DNA of 64,000 nucleotides from Piscicola geometra (GCA_943735955.1 OX030956.1:15372695-15436694), one strand, 5' to 3'. Numbered from the stretch's first letter, positions 13,223 to 24,438 are shown. The notes: generated by a model not told the origin, from the letters alone. Numbers and translations: made by a program.

Positions 13223-13528
13223 TTGTATTACTTTGTGACAAAAAGCAATGATACTCACACTACTGTTGACAGCTGCATAGAAGAAGAAATTCATAATTAT
13301 CTTTCTAGTGCTGACACTGAACTAAAAGTTCTATTTAAATTTCTTCGACTGTGTAATGCCTTTCTGAAATTTAATGCATACTTGCCCAGCAGTGCTGCAA
13401 TCGAAAGGTTGTTCAGTGCTGCTGGACAAATTCTGGTTCCAAGGCGTTGTAAACTTTCTGACAGCATGTTTGAAAAACTTGTCTTCTTAAGGCAAGTAAC
13501 CAAAGCTGAGAGCGTTATTAAAGAGTAA
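13223..13528 (+). pseudogene. hAT C-terminal dimerisation domain
   Basis: 101-codon frame with the diagnostic hAT C-terminal pattern: NAFLKFNAYLPSSAAIERLF, then SAAGQILVPRRCKLSD and EKLVFLRQ. In intact transposases this block forms the dimer interface and completes the catalytic fold. Here it follows the BED remnant by a few codons, so the central catalytic part is deleted; the same junction exists in the copy at 24133-24438. Confidence 0.88.
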
Positions 13529-13529
13529 C

Positions 13530-15300
13530 TTTGACTACCATTCTCGATAAGTTAATTCCTTTTAAGACTGTTAGAGTGCACCAGAGGCCTTCGGACCCCT
13601 GGTTTGACCATGAGTGTCGCGCCTCTAAACGCCTTAAAAGAAGTCTTGAGAAAAGCTACAGTAATTCAAAAAATGAGCAAGCACGTACTGCCTGGGTCAA
13701 GCAGTTGAAAGTTTACAAGAGTCTGTGCAGACGTAAGCGAGAACAGTTCTGGGACTTGAAGCTTTCTCAGCCCAAAGGGAAGTCAGCTGATACTTGGAAA
13801 CTCATCAATAGCATCGCGGGCAGAAGTAAGACGTCGTCAGACTCGGGCATGAGTGCCGATGACTATCACGCACACCTCAAAGAGAAGGTTGTGCAGGCGA
13901 AAATGCCCAAAGTTTTCGTTTTGCGAGCACGGGCTCAGTTTGAATGGGTTCAGTATAGTCGACGATGAAGAAGTAGTTAGGGCTATTCAAGGGCTTCCGA
14001 ATAAGCAGTGCTCGAATGACCCGGTTCCTACATGGCTGTTGAAGGAGATATCTGGAATAATTGCTCCTTTTTTAGTGAGCTTATTCAACAGATCTTTTTT
14101 GGCAAGCAGGGTTCCGAAGTCTTTCAAGTCGGCCTACATCACGCCACTGCTTAAGAAGCCAAGTCTTAAACTCACTGAAACTTCGTTCTACAGGTCTATT
14201 TCAAACTTGAGGGTAATGTCCAAACTCATGGAAAGATTAGTTCTCCACAGAGTGGTCAACTTCCTCACAGAAATTCATCTTTTCCCTCCCTTGCAGTCAG
14301 CCTACCGTCGTCATCATTCGACATAAACTGCCATAACCAAAGTCTTTTCAGTCATCTTTGGGGCAGCAGATGACAGTAAGTTTACATTGTTAGTTTTGCT
14401 TGATCTATCAGCAGCTTTCGATCTGGTAGATCATGCAACACTGCTCCGAAAACTGAACATCTCCTATGGTTTCTCTGACTGCGTTAGAATGGTTTAGGGA
14501 CTACTTAAATGAGAGATGTTTTGACATCCGCTGTAGTGGGAAAAAATTGACAATGTCGGTTTCCGCTGTAGGAGTCCCCCAAGGTTCAGTCCTTGGTCCT
14601 TTACTGTTTTCTTTGTACACTGGAGATTTAGAAAAAATAGCAGCTAGACATGAGCTCGCTTTTCATCAGTATGCTGATGACACCCAGATTTACGGTCATT
14701 GCATTAAAGGTCATCAGGCTGACCTGCAAGAAAGGGTGGCATCATGCATTGATGAAACTGCTGCTTGGATGCGTGGCAATTAACTGAAACTTAACTCCAG
14801 CAAAACTCAAGTTATCTTGCTCTCATTCCGTCGAAACTCTACTCACACTCCCAAGGATCCAGTTCGCATTTGTCAGAACGAGATAAGTCCTTCTGAAAGT
14901 GTCAGAAACCTAGAAGTTTATCTAGACAAAGACATCACCATGACGAAATTTATCAACAAGATGACTCAAACCTGCTTTGCTTCTTTTCGCCAAATACGAT
15001 CCATAAGATGGTTATTGACCAAGGACTCACTGAAAACTTCCGCTTTGTTTCTCAGTCGAATTGACTATGGCAATCTCATTCTTACTGGGTTGCCACTGAC
15101 GCAGCTGCAAAAAATTCAGTCTGTAATCAACACCACAGCTAGGCTCAAAACAGGTGCTTGACCGCCACATTCAGCCGTTCTCTGAAAACGTACTTGTTCG
15201 ACCGATCACAATAACCTACAAGCTTACTGCTCATTTTCCATTCATCAATTTCTTGCTTTCCAATTTCATCCTTATTTTATATATTTATACTAATGGTCAA
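13530..15300 (+). mobile_element. L2/CR1-like LINE, 5'-truncated and broken
   Basis: Inserted in the hAT at 13529. Blocks in order: connector (PSDPWFDHECRASKRLKR, 13531-13968), N-terminal RT region (DPVPTWLLKEISGI ... ITPLLKKPSL, 13853-14326), a LDLSAAFDLVDHATLLRKL block in another frame (14396-14455), the palm with [19 protein letters not shown] and the catalytic YADDTQIYG (14466-14783), and the C-terminal FRQIRSIRWLLTKDS ... SRIDYGNLILTGLP region (14817-15161). At least four frame breaks or stops. The 3' end is AT-rich around 15290. The connector and palm motifs fit the L2 branch of CR1-type LINEs. Confidence 0.9.
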
Positions 15301-15552
15301 TAACAATTGTAAAATAAATAATAATAAATAAATTTATATATATATATATATATATGTATATGTATGTATACGATCAATAATAATTGTAAAATAAATCATA
15401 ATAACATAATATAGATAAATACATTTTATCCTACATTTCTTTTTTTTATTATTCAGTTTCAATCTTTTAAAAAAAAATATTTTGTCTATTAAAAAAAATA
15501 TACATAGAAATGATTATATTGTTAAATTTCAATCATTTACTTTACCTTTACT

Positions 15553-16197
15553 TAGCAACCCCAATCGATTTTTAAAACATGTTCATTTTTTAAAATTGAA
15601 ACGCTCAAATTGTAGATTTTGATTTACTGATTTTAAATAGGTTAACCAAATTTTAATTATACTTAAAAAATGTTTTTTCAAAACTTTTTCTACAGAATTT
15701 TATTGAGTATAACTTATACTTTTTCAATAACTTTCTTAAGTAAAATCTATCTTTTTTGATTCCCGAATTACTAAATTTAGAGCTTTGCCTCGAGTTTTCT
15801 GGCTTCTCACTTAATATTTATTCAACTTAAGAAAAATATAATGATAGATTATTTAAAGACGAATCTAATTATGTATAATTCAATATTATACGTAATTTTT
15901 TGGTTGGCGAAATAAGAAATGAATAAGTACGTATAAAAAGTAGCAGTCCCTAAATTATAGCTTTTTACTGTTACGCTAGATTCAAGGGATATTTTGATTA
16001 AAATCCTTTTATTTGAAAGCTTACATAATATATAATTTATTTATAAAATACTCATTTAAAAGATAATGAAATTGTCTTTCATGCACTTGCTTTTTTATTT
16101 CGATAGAATTATGCATAACTTAAATTTTAAGACTTTTCTATAATTTTACTGTAAAACGTCACTTTTGCTCATTAGCATAAGTCGATTGGGGTTGCTA
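15553..16197. mobile_element. non-autonomous TIR element, 7-bp TSD
   Basis: Ends tagcaaccccaatcgat (15553) and tcgattggggttgcta (ending 16197), flanked by exact 7-bp repeats ctttact at 15546-15552 and 16198-16204. The 645-bp interior has no coding sequence. The superfamily is not determined. Confidence 0.65.
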
Positions 16198-16239
16198 CTT
16201 TACTTGCCATTTATTCATCTATCATTATTAATATTATTA

Positions 16240-16335
16240 TCCAATTTTCCATAACTAAGTGGTCTTGAAGCCCTTCCGGGTTTACGCCACGTTAATAACA
16301 CTCGTCGTTGTATTTTATTCTATTTTATTGTAGGA
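16240..16335 (-). repeat. fragment of a dispersed repeat (gtaaacccggacgggctt)
   Basis: Contains ggtcttgaagcccttccggg followed by tttacgccacgttaataaca; inverse-complement copies occur at 56310-56345, 53525-53570 and 53750-53795. Probably the end of a short interspersed element; family unknown. Confidence 0.5.
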
Positions 16336-16359
16336 CAAACCTTAAAGCCTACTTGAGAT

Positions 16360-17460
16360 TCTGTTATATAACGTTTAATGATTGACTTAGTCATCATTGA
16401 GGTATCTTCATCTTCAGAATCTGAAGTTTTTTTATTATATACTACTCACAGCCTGAAAGACGCAGGCCATGTTGCAATGTTTCTGTGAACCATGCTTTTT
16501 ATGCACCAGAAGCGCCACTACACACGACGTACACATCTTACAATGCATACGTCGCAAACACCGCATAATATACACTAGGAATATGATAGTTCCCGGTTGC
16601 TCGTCAGGGAGTCGCAAGTCCGACGTCTACCATCTAAGCCTGAAGTTACATATTTTTGTAATCTTTTGTTTGGTGAAGGTTATATAGTTCTTGAGGTTTC
16701 ATTCTCTTCAAATAATTTTTTAACTCCTCAATTTTTGTGACAAAATTTTACATTTTTAAATTGGGGGTCTTATGATGTGTCAATTCTTAACCATTAGATA
16801 TTCTGACTAATCACTCTCTGTTCCAATTCGGAATAAAATTTTGTGTGTGAAACAAATGACATAAGCTGGATAATCTTCTGAAGTGCATATTTGAGTTAAT
16901 TGACAAATTGCAAGTAACACTACTAAACATTTTTTTTAAATTTACCCTTTAGAAGTTCTGTTGCAAATATACAAGAAAAGAAAAGTTTTTGATGAAATGC
17001 AATTTTTCCTATACGTCTGTTGACAGTAAATTAAAAAAGTTTTTGTGTTCACTTGTAACAGCAAAAAAACAGTTCAATTTGAATAAATTTAAATGCATTA
17101 AAATTTTTTAATATGCTAGTTTTTTTAAAACGTTAAAATATTTAAAGGCGTTAAAATATTTAACGGCGTTAAAAACTTGAACAATCGTTAATTAATTAAC
17201 GCGTTAATCGAAGTTTAACGTAGATTAAAGAACAGCCGTATTTATATTACATTTGTGACAAAAAAAGTAAATACTATTTTTTATGTCAAATATGCTTTAA
17301 ACATTGCGTTAAAATACGAATAACGTTCGATTACAATTTTTAAATGAACGATTGAATTTTTTTAATGAACGATTAAAATTTTAAACAAACGATTAAAAAT
17401 TTTAAACGAACGATTAAAATTTTTTTAAATTTTTAATCGTGGAACAGTTCTACTCAAAAC
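16360..17460. repeat. GTTAATCG-family element, longer copy
   Basis: Shares tgattgactta at about 16380 with 4500, and ends in a run of attaattaacgcgttaatcg and gaacgattaaaa motifs (17120-17440). The right end ...taatcgtggaacagttcta resembles the tagagctgttccac end at 12357. An island at 16435-16640 is richer in G+C; its minus-strand frame (KMCTSCVVALLVHKKHG ... CNMACVF) is Cys-rich and faintly like a piggyBac C-terminal finger, but this is too weak to call. Confidence 0.4.
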
Positions 17461-17569
17461 CAATGACAATTATCTCCAATCATTTTGTTTTAATAATTAT
17501 TTTACATTTAAATTGTGTTTAAAAAAAAGGAAGTACTCTCGGAAGTTTAAATAATAAATGTAATGAAAT

Positions 17570-17745
17570 GTTAGGACTACCAAGTTTGGGACCGGTGAGC
17601 ACGGCAGCGATAATGATTAGTAAGACCAAAATTTTAGTTTCGTGAATGAGTCAAAACTGGATGAAAAAGTTTCGTTAAGGGTTTGGGACTGAGTTGCGGG
17701 AACGGGATGGGACCGGGAATGAAAAATAGCTTCTAATACCGTCGT
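17570..17745. mobile_element. hAT end fragment (gggaacggga family)
   Basis: Matches the inverse of 60720-60880 (caagtttgggaccggtga ... gagttgcgggaacggga), a terminal part of the hAT at 60710-62019. No second end nearby. Confidence 0.6.
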
Positions 17746-17954
17746 ACTGAAGCACAAAATTGAAGAACTGCAGTTTTTTTTATGCCAGATCGTGGAACTA
17801 CGGATGTTTTCTTTATCATTCGTCAGATCTAGAACAATTACCACACAGCCAAAAATTACTTTACCTTCCCTTTATCAACCTGGAAAATAATTCGATCGAG
17901 TTTTTTAGAAAATGCGTTATGTATGATTGTGATCAAGTGAAGAATGACTTGTAA

Positions 17955-19070
17955 AAAATCAATCAATCAATCACTAATGATTTGTATAGTGCCCTTTACA
18001 AATCTAACAAAAGCGCTCAGCCATCACGTTTTGAATAAATACGTTTTCAGGCCACGACGTAAAGCTATGAGTGACTTAGTTGAAGTTAAAGAAGAGGGTA
18101 AAGAATTCCATAAAAAAGGACCACAGTAAGAAAAAAAACGTTGAGCAAAAAAGTGTTTAACAGAAAAACGAAAAGAACGCTTAAAGTTCGAAGATCTTAG
18201 ACCAGATTTAGGGGGTTGTTTAATAAGATTTTTAAGATAAATTGGGACAGGACAGTTATGAATTTGAAACTTACTTAGGCATATTTTAAAAATCACTCTA
18301 AATCTCAGAGGTAACCAATGTAACAAACGAAGATAAGGAACAATTATGAGAAAAGTTAGGAGCACGAGCAACAAGACGAGCAGCATAATTAAAGACTTTA
18401 TTTGGAGGAGCTAAGTAGTATCAGAGAAGCCATAGTAAAGAGAATTGCAATAATCAATCCTGAAGAGAAGATACAAAAAGCTGCAAAATAGGATCGTCAA
18501 GAATAGGAAGAAGTTGTTTAATACGACAAATGTGGAAATAACAAGATTTAGAAGCCGATAGAATTTGAGGAGCTAAAGACAGGTTAGAATCAAAGATGAA
18601 GCCAAGGTTACGACGACCTGGTTACGTATAGAAGATGAAGGGTTTAGAGATAATGATGACGTGGGAGGCAAAACTAAAGAAGGAAAGGATAGTAATGATT
18701 TGGATGTTCTATAGAAATAGATAAGTTCAACATCTTCAGGATTTAGCTTGAGAAACCTAGATGAAGCTCAACAAATTATAGATTGAAGACAGAAAATTAT
18801 TTTATTAACAGAAAGGTCAAGAGAAGAGTCAGTAAAATATGTATAAATACAAGAATCATCAGCATAAATTCGAATCCCTAAAAGAAAGATGCAATATGTG
18901 TACTCAGAGTTAAAATCAAAGTAAGGATTAGTGAAAGTTACAGTGATGAATATAAAGTGAGTGATTGCGTGCCGCAAGATTCCGTTCTGAGTCTTGATAT
19001 TCATTATAGGTTTAGAAGCGTCATCCAAGTAGTTCCAAATTGGCTGTACATGACAGCTGTTATACGCAGA
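17955..19070 (-). mobile_element. L2-like LINE, 5'-truncated, minus strand
   Basis: C-terminal reverse-transcriptase region at 18024-18386 (LHWLPLRFRVIFKICLSKFQ ... GPFLWNSLPSSL ... LRRGLKTYLFKT stop), the conserved tail of CR1/L2 LINEs. Upstream, at about 18790-18890, IRIYADDSCIYTYF carries the YADD catalytic motif in a different frame. After the stop come gcgcttttgttagatttgtaaagggcac, a small hairpin, and a (gatt)n tail at 17957-17975, giving the true 3' end. This links the many agcgc-hairpin plus (gatt)n fragments in the window to an L2-type parent. Confidence 0.85.
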
Positions 19071-19349
19071 TGATTTTGGAGCGATAGCTGACTCACTGGA
19101 TTAAGCTACATGCCAAAATAAAAAAAATATTATGAAATGAGTTCTTAAGAATCAACATGAGCCAGAGAAAGATGTGGAAAAAGGTAGTTTGATAAAGCTC
19201 AGAACCATATAAGAAAGAAATTGATTCGAGTCCGAGAGATTCCACCCTCGTAAATGAAAATTGTAAATTAACAAATAGTCTATAATATAAACCGTGTATT
19301 ATGTTATATGGATAAAAAAGGATGGATGAAAGATGTTAATTTTGAGAAA

Positions 19350-19412
19350 GATGGATCAATCAATCAATCAAATCAATTTCTATATCGCTCTTCCTCAAAT
19401 TCAAGAGCGCTC
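19350..19412. mobile_element. LINE/SINE 3'-tail fragment
   Basis: (atca)n run, then ctatatcgctcttcctcaaa and ttcaagagcgctcg: the shared retroelement tail with its hairpin. Truncated. Confidence 0.6.
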
Positions 19413-19561
19413 GAATATTGGAGTAGGGGGAAGGCGTAGACAGTCGATCACTTTTTACAAAAATGTTTAAAACTCAAAATTGTTAGAAGATAAAATTTTA
19501 ATAAAATATTTATTTTATACATTCATCATTAAGACTTCATTTTCTACTAAATTCATTTATC

Positions 19562-19745
19562 CGTGGCCGGACAAAATGTCACGGGACAAAATGGCACGGA
19601 CAAAGTGGCACGGACAAAATGTAACGGACAAAATGTCACGAGGACAAAATGTCACGGGACAAAATGGCACGGACAAAATGTCACGGACAAAATGGCACGG
19701 ACAAAATGGCACGGACAAAATGTCACGAGGACAAAATGGCACGAT
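19562..19745. repeat. minisatellite of ggacaaaatgKcac units
   Basis: About twelve head-to-tail units of 14-17 bp, core ggacaaaatgtcac or ggacaaaatggcac, with variable 1-3 bp linkers (g, gag). It lies just inside the left end of the pogo-like element, as subterminal repeats would. Open frames on both strands across it are artefacts. Confidence 0.92.
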
Positions 19746-20078
19746 CACCACAAGTCCCACAATTTTGAGTTTTCCAAGCATTAAATTAAGTATTGTTAGA
19801 AAATTAAATACTCACATAAATTATTGCAACTGAATACTGATTTAGAAAAGTTTTAACATTCAACTTTTTCTAGGAAACTTTCTTATGTAGACACAAGTTT
19901 TTCAACATTTATTCTCATGTTATAAAATGAAAAAATATAGATGTTTCAAGTTTCAGTTCAAAAAATATTTTTCAATGACTGATAAATGAATTTTTTTAAT
20001 GTTTCAAGTTTTAGTTCAACAAATTGCATCCCAAGATGGTGGATGTTTTACATGGTTTTGTACAGCAAACTCAAAAAC

Positions 20079-21060
20079 TTACTTTCTGGCCTCTTTTCTT
20101 GATAACCCATAATGATATTCACTAGATTTCACTAAATAATTACGTATTAAAGTCTCTTGATCAACAGAGGAAATTTTTCTCACACTATAGTTGGCCTCAA
20201 ACTCCATGTTTTCCAACCCAACATCTTTTGCTTTTTCTATATAAGAATAAAAAGTGGGATACTTTGGAAAGCGTACTCGGAAGCATAGACATAGCAATAT
20301 AAAAACAGCTGATGGCAATGTTTATTTATTTCTTGAATCAGCTGATTGTTGGTTTCTTACAATAACAAAAAGCGGCCATATTAATTTAGATTTCGGCAAA
20401 CTATCCGAGGCGAGATATATCGTAAAATGAACAATAACTGAGGCTTTTTTTACTTCTTTTTTTACATTTTTTTTAAAAGTTATATGATAGTTCACGATAT
20501 ATATTTCGGCAAACTATCTGAGGCGAGATATATCGTAAAATGAACAATAAATTAGGCTTTTTTACTTCTTTTACGAATAATTTTTTGTGTAATTAATAAT
20601 AATTTTACTCAAATCTGGTATATATTTTGCTAAATTGTTTAATAAAAAGTTTTAGCTTTATATTTTTGGTCAGAGCAATAAAAGTCATCAGCAAAATGTT
20701 TTACTAGTAATATTATAGAAGTTAAAAGATCTGCGTGGTTTTCAACTCTCTAAACTAAACTAATATGAGAAAAAATCTTATTAATTTAAAGTATTTTATT
20801 TTGCCTGTTAGCAATACCGTTTTATTACCACACAGCGATTTAAACATTGGAAATTTGTCTATGTTAATCGTTAATCTCATTTGCATAAATTATGAGTACG
20901 CTTTCCAAAGTAAACCATAAAAAGTAGCATATGGTATATTATGAAGTTTAGATGCTCCTCTAATTGTGTTTATAATATAAAAACAATTAGAGGACTTTAT
21001 ATTGTTCTGAACAGTTGCGACAGCCTGTTTCATAGGTTCTGATAAAACTTTCCTTTTTTT
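20079..21060 (-). pseudogene. pogo-like transposase N-terminal HTH remnant, split by an insertion
   Basis: In coding order: EPMKQAVATVQNNIKSS and IPYATFYGL (about 20930-21060), the psq-type helix-turn-helix, then an insertion (20262-20910), then SVRKISSVDQETLIRNYLVK and SSEYHYGLSRKEARK (20079-20250), the second CENP-B-type DNA-binding helix set. A frameshift lies between the parts and no DDE catalytic region was found, so only the DNA-binding end of the transposase remains. Confidence 0.65.
20262..20910. mobile_element. TA-flanked MITE inside the pogo-like transposase
   Basis: TIRs CTTTGGAAAGCGTACTC (20262) and GAGTACGCTTTCCAAAG (ending 20910), with TA on both sides. Internal direct duplication of ggcgagatatatcgtaaaat at about 20410 and 20520. 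No coding sequence. Related blocks occur at 9590-10740 and 63097-63240. Confidence 0.75.
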
Positions 21061-22161
21061 CTTTCAACAGCTACTTTTTTACCCATTTTAAATGAATGAG
21101 AATGAATGCTCTAACTCAAAAGATTAACCAGAAACTTTTAAAAACCAACTACGAGAACTATTCAAAAACGATATTAAACAAATATTTATTAAAAAGCGCT
21201 GCACAAGTAAATTACATTTTTTCACATAAGATTTTTGTTTAACAAAATAAAAACTGCAAAAAGCTTGAAAAAATAGTTTTGATATAATTTTAACAATTAT
21301 TTGATAAGAAAGCTATCAATGATCGACTGTGTACGCCTATGCCTATGATTGGTATAATGGCTATAACTTTCATGATTATTTTTTAACAAGAAATATAATA
21401 GATACAAACGATAAAAGAGAGAATAATATATCAATAATGCAAAATATGATTTTTCAATTGTGTTTACTTTATGCATAGCTTGGTTCGTTGGATGATGTAA
21501 AATATTTACTTTTAGCCCTTGAAATTGATAAATACCCTTTTTTCCGCAAAAAGATTATGTCAAAATTACGATATATACTGAGGTCACCTATATTGTCGTC
21601 CAGGGGACACAACATATTAAAAATAATATAAATGCCTTCGATAAAAAACGCAATGATCGACTGTGTACGCCTTCCCCCTATGGTTTGGGCTTGCACTGAA
21701 GCTATCCTTAAAGCTTCGAAGGTACTTGCATCCGCCTGAGTGCTTGTGCCAGCGTGTGATGAATGTGATGTTGTTGGAAATATAAATTTGTTAAATAGAA
21801 CTGTCAGAGATGAGATTCCGAACTCAATCTGGTTTTTTTCTAAAATACGTTGAATACTAAGATTTTGCCCTTTATAAAATTCAATGCTTCCATCTTATAT
21901 AAATTTTAATTTTGACAATTTAATAATTGTGAAACAAGTTTTTTATATGAAAATATATCTGTTTTTTTAAACTTAATAAATATAACAATAATTGGCATCT
22001 TAAGACATTTAATTTTTCAAATGAATTATTACTGGAAACTTTTCAGGCTGAAAATTTCAAACTCAAATCTATTTATTTGAAAATATTTAATTTAAAAACT
22101 CATTTAAAAACAAACTTTTTTTAATATAAATACAAATTAACCAACATACATCCACCCTGTA

Positions 22162-22431
22162 GATGACGTGGCTTCGATAAACAAGGAGTTGATGATGGAC
22201 GGGTCATCCCGACCCACATGCCACTACTTGGGTTATATCGATAAGAGCAAAGGAAACACGGATTGCTACAATGCCACTCAGTGCAAATCGACTCAGGATC
22301 TTTCTGATCCGCCCCACACAAACCACAAGTCCGTGGTGGCAGTATGTCTGTCCCACGAAGCTAATGATGCCCCTGACTGGTCATTTGACGAAGATGATGA
22401 CGCTATTTTAAATTATCAACCGATTGTTTAG
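22162..22431 (+). CDS. possible host exon, Cys-rich, unidentified
   Basis: An open stretch of clearly higher G+C than its surroundings, preceded by a plausible acceptor (caccctgtag at 22152-22161) and open to a stop at 22429. Reading in frame from the acceptor gives DVASINKELMMDG then THC-like cysteine-rich sequence (CHYLGYID, DCYNATQCKSTQ, VAVCLSHEAND) and an acidic end (DEDDDAILNYQPIV). Alternatively it ends at a gtatgt donor at 22341. The cysteine spacing is vaguely like a secreted or receptor ectodomain, but I do not recognise the protein. No partner exon was found within the window. Confidence 0.4.
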   Translation, partial: DDVASINKELMMDGSSRPTCHYLGYIDKSKGNTDCYNATQCKSTQDLSDPPHTNHKSVVAVCLSHEANDAPDWSFDEDDDAILNYQPIV

Positions 22432-23561
22432 GTTATGCTGAAGCTTTAAACTTTTCATTCTTTTATTTATTGCTTTCACGTCGTATTTATCGTTGGTATC
22501 GACGAGATATGTTGAATAGAACTTTTAATACACCCTTTTCAATTCGTTTTCCTTTGAAAATTACCCTTTTTTTTAGCCATTACAACATAAATTTTCAAGT
22601 AAGCATTCATATAATAATCATAATTTTTTCTATTTTCACCTTACTTCTTAATTTCTTAATAATTGAAATGAGTATTGGAATGCACGCAATTAATTCATTC
22701 CTTGCACTTCCAGTCTAAATCCATTCTATCATTCATTCTCATAGGTTTAAACCACAGGACTGCAAATTCAGCTTCTAACATGTACTAATATTGAATGACT
22801 TCTCTGTTGGTTGGTTCTATTATGGATTACAGGTAATGAACAAACCTAATCTAAAATAGTTGCATTTCGTCATTTAACCAAGAAACGTTTTCTCTTATTA
22901 CACCCATCTAATTTGCTTTCCAATCAATGGCCAATATACACTAGATTTAACTTGCAATGTAGTTTCTCGTTTGAGTTCCATTGAAAAATGCTATTTTTTG
23001 CATTAAATAACAAGCCAGAATGAAGGCTTTCTTTGAGGAGTAATGGACGTTTGTAGTGTGGTTGAGCTCCCTAACTGCATATTCTTTCTTCTCGTCATTG
23101 GGTAATCAACAAGCAGCCATACCGTTCTCGCGTGTATATAGAATCCCGGTTGGAAGGTTCTTTGCGCCACACAGTCCATCTCTTTTTTTAATTTGTAATA
23201 CTTACATTATAGATCCATTTATATTTATATGAATCCTACAATGTTGTCAACCACTTTAAACATTATTTTAGGAATAAAGGATTGAATATTGTTTCACGTA
23301 AAAGTAGCCGTTTTATAAAAATAACATAAATAGAACCCATAGACGCCGACTCCATGGGGTTTGGAGGGGCTCGAGCCTCTCCAATATTTAGTCCCTTGGG
23401 CCCGCCATTGGCTGAGCCCTCTTCCCCCCCCTCCCCCCCAAATCTTTGTTATAGAAATTAATTTTTTTTATTTTGAAATATTTCAATTACTAATGATTTA
23501 TTTTTAAATACATATTTTGATACAATTTAAAAATATTTCATGAACTTTCTATACTAATTTC
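22432..23561. other. no gene recognised; a C/G-rich repeat fragment at 23345-23450
   Basis: Mostly anonymous sequence. The frame at 22470-22718 is hydrophobic and without motifs. 23345-23450 (gggtttggaggggctcgagc ... cttcccccc) is compositionally unlike its surroundings and looks like the end of a transposon of the 'cagtggcgcaaccagggg' kind seen at 63551. Confidence 0.4.
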
Positions 23562-24132
23562 CAGTGATGGACACTCAACTACTTTTGAGAAGTTAAACTT
23601 TTGCTAACTACTTAACTACTTTTGAGTAGTTAAACTACTAGTAAACTACTAACTACTTTTCAATAGTTAAACTTTTAGGGCTTAACTACTTTTCAGTAGT
23701 TGGAGTAGTTAACTACATTTCAACTACTTTTTCTCAAAGTTAAGCATATATTATATCGACACCGGCTGTAATACTTATCAATCAATACCTTTCTTTTATA
23801 TTCATATTACTGTTTATTTCTACATAGGTAAGACAGAGGAGACAAATATAATTGTCACTAATAACACTGTGTAATTTTCTTAATATCAGAACAGTCAACA
23901 CAAAAACAATGAAAGTATTTACTCATATATATAGAATATTATATATAAATGTATTTACTGCTTAATTGCTGGTGGTATTCATGTACTGGGTAGAATAATT
24001 AAATGGTACAAATATTCATATTATCTTTAAAACTCAGAGTGATTACAATAAAATAGCCAGTTTAAACAGTTTTTAGAGTTTTATAACACAAAGACAAATA
24101 AAAGACAGTTTTATAAAATTTACACTATAGCG

Positions 24133-24438
24133 TTACTCTTTAATAACCCTCTCAGCTTTGGTTACTTGCCTTAAGAAGACAAGTTTTTCAAACATGCTGT
24201 CAGAAAGTTTACAACGCCTTGGAACAAGAATATGTTCAGCAGCACTGAACAACCTTTCGATTGCAAAATTGCTGGGCAAGGATGCATTTAATTTCAGAAA
24301 GGCATTACACAGTCGAAGAAATTTAAATAGAACTTTTAGTTCAGTGTCAGCACTAGAAAGATAATTATGAATATCTTCTTCTATGCTACTGTCAACAGTA
24401 GTGTGAGTATCATTGCTTTCTGTCACAAAGTAATACAA
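24133..24438 (-). pseudogene. hAT dimerisation domain (copy 2)
   Basis: 101 codons, nearly identical to 13223-13528: NAFLKLNASLPSNFAIERLF, SAAEHILVPRRCKLSD, EKLVFLRQ. Starts in a different frame from the upstream BED remnant, a few codons after its stop. Confidence 0.88.

Larger units (their letters stand above)
12724..13529 (+). mobile_element. hAT transposon, right end lost to a LINE insertion
   Basis: Starts with the TIR caaagatgggcagtag at 12724, followed by many copies of the subterminal motif taactactcaaaagtagt. It carries a BED-finger remnant and a hAT dimerisation domain and is nearly identical to the complete element at 23562-24941 (inverse orientation). Sequence identity stops after aaagagtaac at 13529, where an L2-like LINE begins. 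The remaining right end was not found beyond the LINE, so it has been deleted. Confidence 0.85.
19426..21678 (-). mobile_element. pogo/Tc1-mariner-like element, degraded
   Basis: TIRs GGGGGAAGGCGTAGACAGTC (19426) and GACTGTGTACGCCTTCCCCC (ending 21678) flanked by TA dinucleotides. A partial third end (atgatcgactgtgtacgcct) lies internally at about 21318. Minus-strand coding remnants are of the CENP-B/pogo helix-turn-helix type (20079-21060). It contains a 16-bp-class minisatellite (19562-19745) and a second TA-flanked element (20262-20910). Confidence 0.7.

Noticed and set aside
16435..16640. Cys-rich minus-strand frame as a piggyBac C-terminal finger
   Set aside because: Spacing of cysteines is only loosely similar, there is no DDE region nearby, and no TTAA-flanked ends were found.
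19480..19833. GQN/TDKM-repeat proteins in the minisatellite
   Set aside because: Open on both strands only because of the short repeat unit; no start context or homology.
22470..22718. Hydrophobic 82-codon frame downstream of the possible exon
   Set aside because: Hydrophobicity is expected from T-rich DNA; no motif, no splice connection seen.
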